From Hyaloscypha bicolor E (lineage: Eukaryota; Ascomycota; Leotiomycetes; Helotiales; Hyaloscyphaceae), in NCBI RefSeq assembly GCF_002865645.1, contig NW_020194585.1, positions 1 to 64,000 of the forward strand: 64,000 bases of DNA, given 5' to 3'. How positions within the stretch are numbered: position 1 is the first letter of the stretch; the number at the start of each line of letters is the position of its first letter. Of this stretch, positions 47,624 to 57,689 are shown piece after piece. A program made the translations under genes and the position numbers. The notes under the pieces were generated by a model, which did no database searches, was not told the origin of the DNA, and worked only from the letters and a program-made list of their open reading frames with translations.

Positions 47624-47926
47624 TATAAGGTACGTAATAGCAGGGTAATATACAAGTAGTCAAGGTAAGTAAGCTACGGAGTGACGCTTGCAAGTGTAAC
47701 TGATTCCAAGAATTAATTCTAATAAGAGACTAATCGATACCCCTTCCAAAGCTAGGAGCGTCTCCCTATATATTCCCTAGTACTTAGCCAGGCATGCGAA
47801 GCCCTTTACTTAATTAGGAAATCCTATGCGATCCATATGATTCCGATCGCAAGCTGTACCCAAAATAGGAAACTAGATCTACGATATCTGACACCTGTCC
47901 ATGCGCCATCACGTGTGCCTATCACA
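47624..47926 (-). repeat. Nearly unmutated LTR next to the transporter gene
   Basis: This 303-bp LTR retains CpG and CpA sites such as gcatgcgaagcc and catcacgtgtgcc. Since LTRs are identical at insertion, it shows the near-original sequence. On the minus strand it is the upstream (promoter) LTR. Confidence 0.85.
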
Positions 47927-48167
47927 GGCTGTCACATGACCAGTTTCACCTAGCTAGCCGGCGTTTCAGTGGTTTTAGCTAGTATTTCCCTCCTTTTATC
48001 CCCTTTCCTTCTCTCTCTCTCTCCTTCTTCTCTTTAGCTTAGTATTTTCAATACATGAGATTCTTGGATCTTTGAGCCCTGGCCATTGCCTCGATCCTGC
48101 CGTCACAGTTAGGCAGGTATCGTATTAAACGAATTACAAGATTAAGGAACAATCCAAAAGTGTCCGA

Positions 48168-49950
48168 TTACTTGGTCTCCTTGGTCTCTTCCTGCGTGGG
48201 TGCGAGGGCCTCCTTCGATGGTGCAATTCCTAATGCATAGGGATCGACATGAGTGGAGGCGAACTTCCGGGCGGGCACCTTCTTCTGGAAAAGGAGATCC
48301 ATTTCCTCGTAAGTGCGGCCCTTGGCCTCGGGTAGGCGGAAATAGGACCAGGCAAACATTCCAAGGGCGGTGGCGCCCCAGAAGAAGGCTGTCTTTCCCT
48401 TGGCGTTCCAGGCGGTGGGATTCATGAAGTAAGGTTCCAACACCTGCGAGATAACGTTTACAATCTGGTAGGTCGTGCGGGCCAAGCAAACGCTGAGCGA
48501 ACGTAGACGGACGGACGAGGTTTCGGAGACGATAGCGTAGGCGATAGGGCCAACCGTCATCGAGTAGGTGAGCACCCAGATGATGCAGAGCGCCGCCTGG
48601 GCCCAGAGCGACCCTTTGGAGCTGGTTGTCGCGCTCAGGATGCCGATGATAATCTGAAGGAAGAACAGGGTGCCTTGGCCCCAGACGTACAGAGTACGAC
48701 GGCCCGAGTACGTGATGAGCCACCACGAGAGGAGAGTTCCGGTAAACGCCATCGCCGTGCTACCCACGTTCATCTTGAACGCCTCTGTAGGACTCATACC
48801 TGCCTGTTCGAAGAAGTAGGTGGGGGACTTTTTTTCGTTCTCGGGTCAGCACGTCACAGTTTACCAGCTTGGACTTAAGTTGAGACCAAACTTACATAGG
48901 CAAATGTGCTGCCAGACAGGATCTGGCCGGCGAAGGTAACGCATGCAATCTCGGTGCGGCGGAGGTCAACGCCCTTGAAGCAGTCCAAGTACGAAGTACC
49001 GGATACAATCTCGGCTTCGATCTTGACGGTATGCACCAGCATGGCGAGCTGGCCAGCCAACTGTTCCTCCGTCTTATCGTTGCTCAGCCGCTTAATGCTG
49101 TGTTTGGCGTCCTCCAGTCGGTCATTTCGCACCAGATACCATGGGCTCTCAGGCATGTAGAAGCAGCAGATCATGAGCGGTACGGGCCAGATCCACTGCA
49201 ACGCGAAGGGAATGCGGTAGGACCACTGGTCAGGCCGGTTGATCAGGCCTTCCAGCACGCCAGCCGCAATAAACTGACCGATGGCCCAGCAAAGGTTGAC
49301 GAAGGTGGTCAGATAGCCACGCAAGTTGGTTGGACAGACCTCAGAAGCGTACGCCGGGCCGACAGTTGCGAAAACGCCCCAGGAAAAGCCGCAGAGGATC
49401 TCGCCCACCAGCAAGACGGGGAGGGATTGGGCGAAGAAGATGATGAAAATGAATGCTGTCATGAAGAAGAGGGCGACGATCATTACCCATCGGTAGCCAT
49501 ATTTAGCACAGAGCTGGCCATTCATAACTCCACCTGCGCGCCGACAAATTCACTCATGATTAGTCTACCATTACTGTAATTAACGGAGGAGAGGGGAGAA
49601 ACACCGAAAATAGCGCCAACCGTACTGGCCATACCCAGGCCAGTCTGCCACGGAGCCGAAATCTGATATCCGGTCGTACCACCATAATCATGGCCGTACT
49701 TCTTCTGGAATTCGGGATATCCGAAGAAATTGCCGATTAGGATAGTGTCATAACCCTCCATGACCACAGACATGGAGACCAGCACCGACCAGCCGACAGC
49801 GTTTTTGTTGGCCTTGATAGCTTGCCAGAGACTCTGCGCGTGCTCTTCATCCGCGGCATGTTTGGCATCGATAAGGGCACCCTGGCCAAGCGTCTCCTCG
49901 ACGTGATGGCCTGCTATCTTTTCAAGCGTATATTCCGTGGTGGTCGCCAT
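48168..49950 (-). CDS. MFS sugar transporter, alpha-glucoside/maltose permease type
   Basis: The gene encodes a plasma-membrane proton symporter for maltose-like or other sugars. Three exons (introns 49534-49604 and 48828-48895) give 547 residues from MATTTEYTLEK; the frame extends to 50106 but lacks a better start. Twelve predicted membrane spans are present. Family landmarks are VVMEGYDTILIGNFFGYPEF near the first span, YGYRW between spans 2 and 3, LRGYLTTFVNLCWAIGQFI, MPESPWYLVR before the central loop, SPTYFFEQAG, and LPEAKGRTYEEMDLLF at the end. The GYDT and PESPWYLV variants are typical of fungal maltose/alpha-glucoside permeases rather than hexose carriers. Its 3' end is only 60 bp from the short element at 48107, yet it is undamaged and GC-rich. 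Confidence 0.9.
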
Positions 49951-52469
49951 GTTGACGATGGCTATGGTCTCGAGTGTTCTTGCCGCACAAGAAATGCTAT
50001 GGTGGGCTCGACCGATCGAATCAATATATATATTTCCGTCTATAGGGGAATATGTGCACTTCTCACCCGACCCCACCCGACCCCGCGTTCTCCGCTTGCT
50101 GATCAACTCCAGACTCTCTCATTTTTTTATTGTCCACGAATGAACAAAGAAGCGTTTAGCCTGATAAACGTTGGGATTTATCCAAGCAATAGACGGGACC
50201 ATCAGAAGTGTTGACAGGGATCACTCGTGTTGGTCCAGCCCACACACGCTCTGTTCACGTTGATAGGAGAAATGCTCGGCTGTTCGGTGGATCTTCAGAA
50301 CCAAACCTGGTCCAACTGAATCTGCGTCGGAGTTAATGAGGAATTGTGAGGAATGGAGGAACTATCGACAGCATCTTGTTGGTGGAGAATCCGATGGCCG
50401 TTCGACGTCGGTCGCACGTTTCCCCGCACTTTTACTTCAAAGAAGTCGGATTCTCGGTCCGCTGCTCCAGGTTCCCCAGTTCGAGACTAGGTGAACTGGC
50501 GAAGGATGGAAGAAAAGGTACGGGCAACCGCAGCAAGAATCATAAGTAAATGGAATGGGCCATCCGTGTGCTTCTCTGCTCCTCGGCTTCTCGTAGCAAA
50601 CGTGATGAGATTGGAAGTGGAGCCGAGGACCCGAGCCGAAGCTACTTCGTAAACCAACGCTGAGCCGATCCAATGGCGGTGTGAGGGGGAAAACTCGTTT
50701 GAGCCTCAGGCACACATTTCGCTTAATTATGGCGCTAAGGAGTATTTAGCCTCGCTCCCAAGCTTCTACGAGCTTCACGCTTCTCTTCTAGAATTCATCG
50801 CAGTTCTAGAAATCTCTTGTGTTCCTATGTAACGTGAATTTGACCTGGTAATTCATTAACCTGGTACTTGGTTCACTTCTGCCTATCTCTTCTGAGGATC
50901 TTCAGCGGTGCTGGTCACGTGAGACAGAGAGTTGAAATGGTCAACATTCCAGTCAGGAAGCAGCTAATATCAGCATAATGCCGTCTAACGATAAACTATT
51001 CAATGGTTAATAGAATGAACAGCCAGCTTGCGACATGGAGTGTGACTCGGAAAGAATCATTGCAGAGCGGGAGTGAAAGAGCCTTCTTTTTAAGGGGCCA
51101 CTTTATATTCACTGAGCTAAGAGAAGGTTTACCAACCCCAACACAAAATTTCATCGCTATGGGGAATCTTGAAAGAGAACAGCGGACGGCCAAAGTTTGA
51201 CAGCAAAAGGGGTTAGTGATAACGCAAAAAGACGCCTTGAGATCTAGAGAAGGCGGGACTCAGGGGAAGTGAAGGACAAAACAGCTTTGAGTTACAAAGG
51301 CTCTGTGCAATGCCCGCTGGCGGCTCCCCCAAACACAGTATACCTTTAAACACCTGTGAACATCTCAGCTTTGAGCTTTGCGGTCCCTTTTGCTCGCAGC
51401 GGAACAGGTCAACCTACACTAGAATGTTTTCATGGCATTTTCCAATTCCGTCTCTAGACCTGAGCAGCTGCTGCTTTAGCCTGAGCTATGGGTAAGTAAA
51501 CTTAAGCCGAGGGTGAGCATTCCTGAGCATCGCATGAGCCCGACCGAGCACGCTAAATAAGCCTGAGCAGCTATTTTAGTATCAACAGGTGCTCGTTTTG
51601 GCTCCCTTGAGACCCGGTTACACTTTTCTCCTCCTGTCTCTAAGGGCAGGTCCTATTTTGGCTCCAACAAGGTTCCCTCTAGAACCATTTTTGGATCTAT
51701 ATCCGCTTGTATGTACGTGATACTTGTACAGTCAAGCGACTCAGCCTCGTTATTTATTCCACAACGTTCTTTAACGTCTACGGGGCTATTTCATAGGACT
51801 TCGGTACTACTCACTTTACTTTATGCTTTGAATCTCGTAATGCTATACTTGACCTTCGTCCATTTCCCTTATTGTTGTCCTGCTATAGAAGTCACGGGGC
51901 CAAGATGCTCTGACGGCGGGGTTTGGTTCACGCAGAATGAAGCAGGGGAGGGACAATTGTATTGCCGGTGGCAAACCTACCGATGGTGACATTACGCAGC
52001 AGCAATGCCGTGCCAGGGATGAGTCACACTAGTGTAAGAACATCGCCTTTGCATATTAGAGAGAATATTGATATAAATAATGATTTTAAGTGGAGGACAC
52101 AGCATCTGAGGGAAAGCACGGAATGGGAGAAATGACCCTCAGAGCTAGATTCTAGAATATTCTGCATAGACCAATCAATCATCGGGTAGAATTTGATGTC
52201 TTGCACCAGAGGATGCACTAGATGAACACTACGCTACCTATACTTGCACTCAAGTGGTGACGTCCACCTCGATGCGACCGCTTAGTGCAAGGATGTTTGG
52301 GAATGATAGCTTCGTTGCGCATTGCCGCGAACCTGTGAAACTTAGCCAAGCGACGCAGGGGGTGTCAACATACCACCAGGCCTATGTCTACCCGCCGGAA
52401 GACCGAACTCCTACTTTAAACAAGCTCGTCGGATCGACTTCTCCTTTATACAAAGACAACTAAAGAAAA
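49951..52469. other. Upstream region of the transporter and gene-free DNA
   Basis: The sequence catatatatattgattcg (reverse complement near 50020-50036) is a TATA-like element about 75-85 bp upstream of the transporter start. Beyond 50200 there are only short, unrelated frames (60-92 codons) with no domain. No repeats were noted. Confidence 0.35.
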
Positions 52470-52742
52470 ATGTCTGTACTTGAAGTGGTGGCTGACCACA
52501 GATTAAGGGATATCATCAGAGAGCTAATGGAGCTTAACGAGGCTCCCCTCGGTTTGAACCCTTCGTCCAATCATTGCGAAAATCTTCGACAGCTTGCTAA
52601 ATTTATGCATGGCTGGGGACGGTTGATATCGAAAGACGGAGGTCGACTTCGCTTGCTATCTCGCGGGGCCAGCAGTCCAGGGCGGTATTGTAGTAGCATT
52701 GATACAGCCGCCACAGGGTTAAAGGTACAGTATCCCAACTGA
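52470..52742 (+). CDS. Hypothetical protein, possibly the first part of a broken or spliced gene
   Basis: The 90-codon frame starts MSVLEVVADHRLRDIIREL and reads like soluble helical protein. A +1 shifted frame continues directly after it (IPTEDIAEECKTLLALRDL ... to a stop near 52912) with similar character. The overlap suggests one gene with a frameshift or a missed intron, but no canonical intron of normal length joins them. No family was recognised. Confidence 0.3.
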   Translation: MSVLEVVADHRLRDIIRELMELNEAPLGLNPSSNHCENLRQLAKFMHGWGRLISKDGGRLRLLSRGASSPGRYCSSIDTAATGLKVQYPN

Positions 52743-53671
52743 GGATATTGCGGAGGAGTGCAAGACGTTGCTTGCATTGCGGGATCTGGCAGAGTTCTTC
52801 ACCCTATCCTCCGATAGATTGAGCATCTTTGATGCATTTCCCTCATCACCGGAAAGGCACTCGATTAAGAAGATGTCGACCACTCCGAATTCTATACTAC
52901 ATTCCACAGTATGATATTAAAGAAACGACCAAGCGTCATATTATCGGCTTGGACATGCCCATCTTTCGAGGTTTCACAACGAAATCGTTTCAAAAGCGGA
53001 CTATCGGTGCCCTGTTCCCTCCTCCCACCACTCCCTATTGCAGGTTGACATTTTCCATGGTGAACATGCCTCAACCTAGCTATTACATGATTTACAACTC
53101 TGCCGAGAGCTATTTCCGCCACTTACAAATCCTAGAGGCATATAGGAGTATAATATCATAGACTAAAAGTAATCAATTAGGGGCCTGCCACGAAGGAGAA
53201 TCTAAATATATAAAAGGGAAATTGAAGAGGGTTCAGGGAACTCAAGTTTAATTACAAAGTAAGATTGCGCTCCGACCCTATCCAACTCTAGTTCGTATCT
53301 GTTCCGACTCGTTACGTGCACGTGCAAGTCAAATGAGATGGTAACCCAAGGAGCTGGTTGTCACAGATCTGGTATGTATGGACCAACTATCGGATAATCT
53401 TTGGTATGGTAAGTCTAATTCAAAAGCATATCCTACTGTTTCTTTAACTACTAAAGGGTAAAGAGAGGAACCCGCTAATAACCGGCCGAGCTTAAACCCT
53501 AAGTAGGGAACTCCATACAACGGCTAATAGAACCACCTCAGCTCATAACATCCCCCGACTAACTTCATATAAAACCAAACCAGATGCCTCCCATCCCACT
53601 AGGGGCGGCGATACATGAACCCTCCTGAAGAACTCCAAAATCGGCCCTGCCACAATCCCCTGAGACGCACC
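52743..53671. other. Intergenic region, no further gene seen
   Basis: Apart from the shifted continuation of the frame above (to about 52912), frames are short and overlap on both strands. The last part is the 3' flank of the small secreted protein gene. Confidence 0.35.
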
Positions 53672-54000
53672 CTATTCATCGTTAGAGCTTGTAGTCGGAG
53701 CTAGCAGCTTCACTATACCCTTATATGTTGAACCAGCGGCACCGCTTCCTGTTACTAGGTACAGGGCTCTCGTGCGCGAGTCAACCTTGTGACAAGTTTC
53801 CTCTGGAGGAGAAGCATGACTGATAATATTTTTATCAGACTGACTATAAGTTCATTAGTATATAAACGGTCGAAAATACATCCAGATCCAGAAGTAATAT
53901 ACCAATCACTTATGCTAGCATATTGATTAAGCTTCGAGTTTGCTGCAAAAACTCCTCCCCCGAGAAGAGCAGAGATGAGAATAGTATAGGAACACTTCAT
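53672..54000 (-). CDS. Small secreted cysteine-containing protein (effector-like)
   Basis: Two exons joined over an 83-nt intron (53820-53902; gtatat donor, actaatg and ctgataa branch candidates, tatcag acceptor) give 81 residues. The first 19-20 residues (MKCSYTILISALLGGGVFA) are a clear signal peptide. The mature part of about 60 residues has two cysteines (DCHASPPEETCH) that could form one disulphide, a TGSGAAGSTYKG segment and an acidic end. Without the intron, exon 1 runs into a hydrophobic frame ending at 53755; splicing rebuilds the Cys codon exactly. Size, secretion signal and isolation in gene-poor, repeat-bordered DNA match candidate effectors. Function unknown. Confidence 0.6.
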
Positions 54001-56057
54001 TTTGATCGAAAGTAAAGGAGAACAAAAATTTGTAAAGGTCGTAATCCAAAGTCGAGTAGAATGATGAGGAGTAAGCTGAGGAATAGAGTAACATAAGAGA
54101 GGAAAGGGTCAGACTTATATAGTAAAGAAATTAACAAGGTACTTGAGTAAGAGTGACTCAAGGGTTCAAAAATTAGACATCCCAGGACTAGTTGATTAAG
54201 ATAATATCACCTCAGCTGACGGCCGAGTCGCTGATGCTAAGTCTACCTGTAAGGGCACAGCCCAGAAGGCCTGTTAATGCGACACGAGTGGCTTAGGACA
54301 CCTATCACATTGTGTCTTGATTCTTGAATCAATTGGCTTCCTCGTATTCCATTATTCTTACCTTTTTTGCGGCTAGCAATGTGAAACTTGTGTGACTGGA
54401 AAGATATTGGCAATTTCAACCAGCTTGCGTGTGTGACAGCACATTGCTTGCCTGTATAACACCCAGTCCCGGGTCTTGAAGTTGTTTGGTCCCGTATCCT
54501 TCGACGAAAACAAATGCTGGCAATCGTCAATAAGAGGATGTATAGCGGCGGCGTGCTGGGAATGCAGTAGAAGGGCAGGGGTGGTTGGATGTAGGGCGGA
54601 TGAGGGACATGTAATGCATCCAATCCTCCTCTTCGGCTTCCGGTCCTCTTCACCTTCTCTCCCTTAGGAGGTTTCTTCACCTGAACGCCAACCCAAATAT
54701 GCTCCATCTTTTCCATGACGAAGGCTGCGATGTAAGAATCAGACTGCCATACCTTCTTTAATACGGACGAGACAATTCGGCAAACAGGCTCTCCTCGCCT
54801 TGTTTAGACGTTTAAAAGACATTTCTTGGCAAAGGCTACAATCTGCGCGGCCAATTGACTCCTCAGTGTAACGAATGAAGCCTAACCCAGGCGATAAGCA
54901 CGACTAATTCACAGCACAGTATGTACAAATGACTAAGTGCGCGGTTTTAGTTATTTCCAAAAGTAAATTCCATGCACTTTAGGCTTTCTTCTCCGGGACA
55001 GCTAATGAGAATCAGCAATCTAGCTTACTTACGCCACGATTTGCAGATCCTTTCTGAAATCCCCCGACCGTAATATTTTAGTAAGTAATGTAATATAATC
55101 CAATAAGTTCCGATTAAGATCAAAAAGGGGAGGACGTTTCACAGAAGTCGTGATTACGTCAATCAAATTAGGAGACGCTAATTGGCTCGATCGCTCACTA
55201 CCCTATTATTCGCCGTCGCTTATTTTGGCCCTTGCATACGCCAGGAGGGCATGGGTATATATCTCAGACCCGAACCGGAACGCGAACCCGTCACTCCTCA
55301 CTTCGTATCAGTAGTAAGAGATAGTCAACCATTCGGGAATGAGCCTAGCTGTTCCTCCCGAGATTTAATGGCCCATTGGGCGGATTACCCTTTGAACCGG
55401 CCCCCTATACTGCCGACCCGGGATTTGTATGCAAGAAAATCCTTGCAAGGTGGATGAGAAGATGGAAGACAGGTGAGAGGATGGAAGATGTGGAATTAGG
55501 TAAAAGTGACCCGCGGCCTTGCTGGGTCTCCTAGCAAGGTCCTAATAAAGAGGTATTGATATTAGGGAATTCAGATCAGGAAAGCTGAACTCGATAAGGG
55601 AGATATGCCTCTCTGTTGCAGAAGGTGAAAAGCTTGGAGAGGAAAGAAGCAAAGGCTAATTTTAGATTAGGCAGGGTAAATATTCGGGATTCCTAGCTAG
55701 GAGAAGGGGGGCCTTTTCGGGCCCCATACCAGAGGGCCGGTGGCATTAGGAGATACGGAACCCCGTTAGTGGCACAGTGTACTAACAAAGGGGCACGGGA
55801 GCGGTTGGCCAGGGGTCAGTTATGCAGGTCGCACCAAGGCTTAGTGGCACCGAGAGATTCTGTAAAAATGGGTTGGTGGGTTAGCTAGGGTGCCGCGTTG
55901 AGAAGCAGTCACGCCACGCAGCTGTAATGCTAGGGGATTCAGGCGAGAGGGGATAGTGGGTCAGCTGCAGGGAATGCTGGTGTTGAGAAGTAGCCACGGC
56001 ACGGCACAGTAATTAGATAAATCCTAGTAAGGCAGAATTATTTCAATGGCAGTGTTA
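54001..56057. other. Gene-poor region with small duplications
   Basis: A TATA-like tatataagtc (minus strand, about 54113) serves the small secreted gene. The 157-codon minus frame at 54243-54716 shows one protein-like stretch (DSYIAAFVMEKMEHIWVGVQ, extending upstream of its ATG) but soon becomes low-complexity; it may be a gene fragment. Near 55880-56010 two related copies of a gttgagaagyagycacg segment lie about 80 bp apart. No gene is supported. Confidence 0.35.
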
Positions 56058-56645
56058 GCACGTGCACACTACTTAACTACTCTAGAATATTCTAGAGTAG
56101 TTGAGTAGAGTATTGAATAGAGTGTGAGTAGTGAGAAATATATTTGAGTAGAATATGAGTAGGGTCCACTACTCTACTCTACTCTTTTCCCACACTGCCT
56201 TTGCCACAATTTGGCGAGAGGGATTACTAACTTGCCAAAGCGCAGCTGAATATTTGACGACTTGGACCCTTCCAAGTCTGAAAGACAAGAAGGGAATTTG
56301 GAGAGCACTTGACAACAACATAATTGACAGCATGGTGAGAATGATAGCAACAAAGAGACGAAACTTATTACCACAAGATAGTGAATGGAATCATAAACTA
56401 CATTCGAAGAAAGGACTGGGAAAAGATAACCAAGGATGGAATTAGAGAGGAGGAATATTTTTCGTTTTTTCGTTTTTTCGTTTTTGTTTTGTTTTGGTCA
56501 GTGTGTCAAATGAGTAGAGTAGAGTAGAGTAGTGGGTCCTACTCATACTCTACTCAACCAATTATAGCGCTACTCATACTCTACTCATACTCTACTCAAG
56601 CTACTCATGAGTAGTATGAGTAGTGTGAGTAGGTACCCACGTGAC
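56058..56645. mobile_element. Inverted GAGTAG/CTACTC-array element
   Basis: Two arrays of ctactc/gagtag hexamers face each other. The inner inverted repeat is about 30 bp (agtagggtccactactctac at 56156 and its inverse ending near 56545). Outer arrays reach 56065 and 56635, both next to a cacgtg box. Between them lies a 96-codon plus-strand frame (56155-56445), of which part (SLKDKKGIWRALDNNIIDSM) looks protein-like. Dense subterminal hexamers are typical of hAT-type transposons, but the termini and target duplication are not clear. Confidence 0.5.
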
Positions 56646-57689
56646 AGTTGCACGTGACAGGCTAGCCTAATTAGGTAAGCCTCCCATCTAGCGCCAAGTT
56701 TCTACCCAATTAGGCAATGACATTGCTTAGTAAGCGAGCCAAAGGTCAGGGGGAAATCAAGATTCTAAGAAGCATAACTAGTTTAGTATTATAGAAAATT
56801 AATATTTAGCTAGTCTTATACAAGCCCTAGCTTACCTTTACTGGGGCTATTTAATAAATGTCTTTATTATTTAATAATTATTAAATAAACCTTAGTTTAT
56901 TATTGTTACATAACGGCTACTCATTACTACTTATACTACTCATGAGTATATACTCTACTCTACTCAAATTTTTAGGACATTATACTACTCATATTCTACT
57001 CACGCTACTTATGAATATTCATGAGTAGTATGAGTAGCATGAGTAGTTCTTTGATATACTGGTTTTGGTATTCCATTAGTCTTTTTAGCTGCCTAAGGTA
57101 CCATGCGGACGTACTATATAGGGATTAGGCTACGGAGGTAGTCACGAGTCCTCGACTCTACTAGTATATCAAATAATTAGATTAGATTAGATTAATGGCC
57201 ATTAATCTAATTAAGGAAATTTACTATTAATTATATTCTAATTATAATCTAATTAGATTAATTAATTAATTTAATTAATTAAGCACGTGACTAGACACGT
57301 GATGGCGCTAGCCGCATCGGGAGCGCGCTTTATCGCATTAGGGCTACGGTAACCTAGCGGCGGCCTGGGCCGCAGCTTACTAAGCTAAGCAAAGTATCTA
57401 GAATCTCTTCGATTTTTTAGTACTTCTACTTCCTTATAAATTATATTAATTATAAATAAAATAATTAGAAATTAACCTTTATTAATAATAAGTACTTTGA
57501 AATTAAATAGATAATTTCTAATTAGAAGAAATATTAAAAACCCTTTAGAATTAAAAGTTTCTCTATATAAGTAGTATATTAAAAAAAAATTAAGGCTAGT
57601 TAATTATAGTTATAATTAGCTATAATTATTATATAATACTAAGAAAACTTGAATTTCTTAAATAATTTAAAAGATTATTAAATAATATT
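56646..57689. repeat. Repeat-rich transition with a second CTACTC array
   Basis: Another CTACTC/GAGTAG cluster lies at 56925-57050 and shows inverted symmetry (actactcatattctactcac versus gtagtatgagtagcatgag). attagattagattaatggcc follows at 57177. A GC-normal patch at 57290-57400 precedes strongly AT-rich DNA. No gene was seen. Confidence 0.45.

Larger units (their letters stand above)
40939..47926 (-). mobile_element. RIP-degraded Ty3/Gypsy-like LTR retrotransposon, nested
   Basis: Direct LTRs at 40939-41236 and 47624-47926 flank a 6.4-kb interior coding on the minus strand. The 5-bp target duplication is GGCTA at 40934-40938 and GGCTG at 47927-47931, differing by one RIP-type transition. 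A gag-like start is at 47552. A CCHC-type knuckle is recognisable at about 46408-46449 with three of its ligands changed to Tyr. A reverse-transcriptase VYLDD box reads VYLNN at about 45246-45260. All changes are C-to-T or G-to-A. The order gag, knuckle, RT downstream on the minus strand fits Ty3/Gypsy or copia; integrase position could not be read, so Gypsy is the likelier call, not certain. The element is dead. Confidence 0.8.
40901..48107 (+). mobile_element. Short TGTGACGGC-ended element, copy 4, split by a retrotransposon
   Basis: The left part (40901-40938) reads TATAATGGCACTAGCTAGGGG, the RIP-altered form of TGTGACGGCGCTAGCTGGGGG. The right part (47927-48107) continues from GGCTGTCACATGACC to CCTGCCGTCACA and is unmutated. 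Together they rebuild one copy like 33965, interrupted after ...GGTGGCT. The outer 5-bp duplication GTTAG is present at 40896-40900 and 48108-48112. So the short element inserted first and the LTR element landed inside it. Confidence 0.85.

Noticed and set aside
54243..54716. 157-codon minus frame
   Set aside because: Only its first 20 or so residues look protein-like and that stretch extends upstream of the ATG; the rest is low complexity. Treated as a possible fragment within the intergenic entry.
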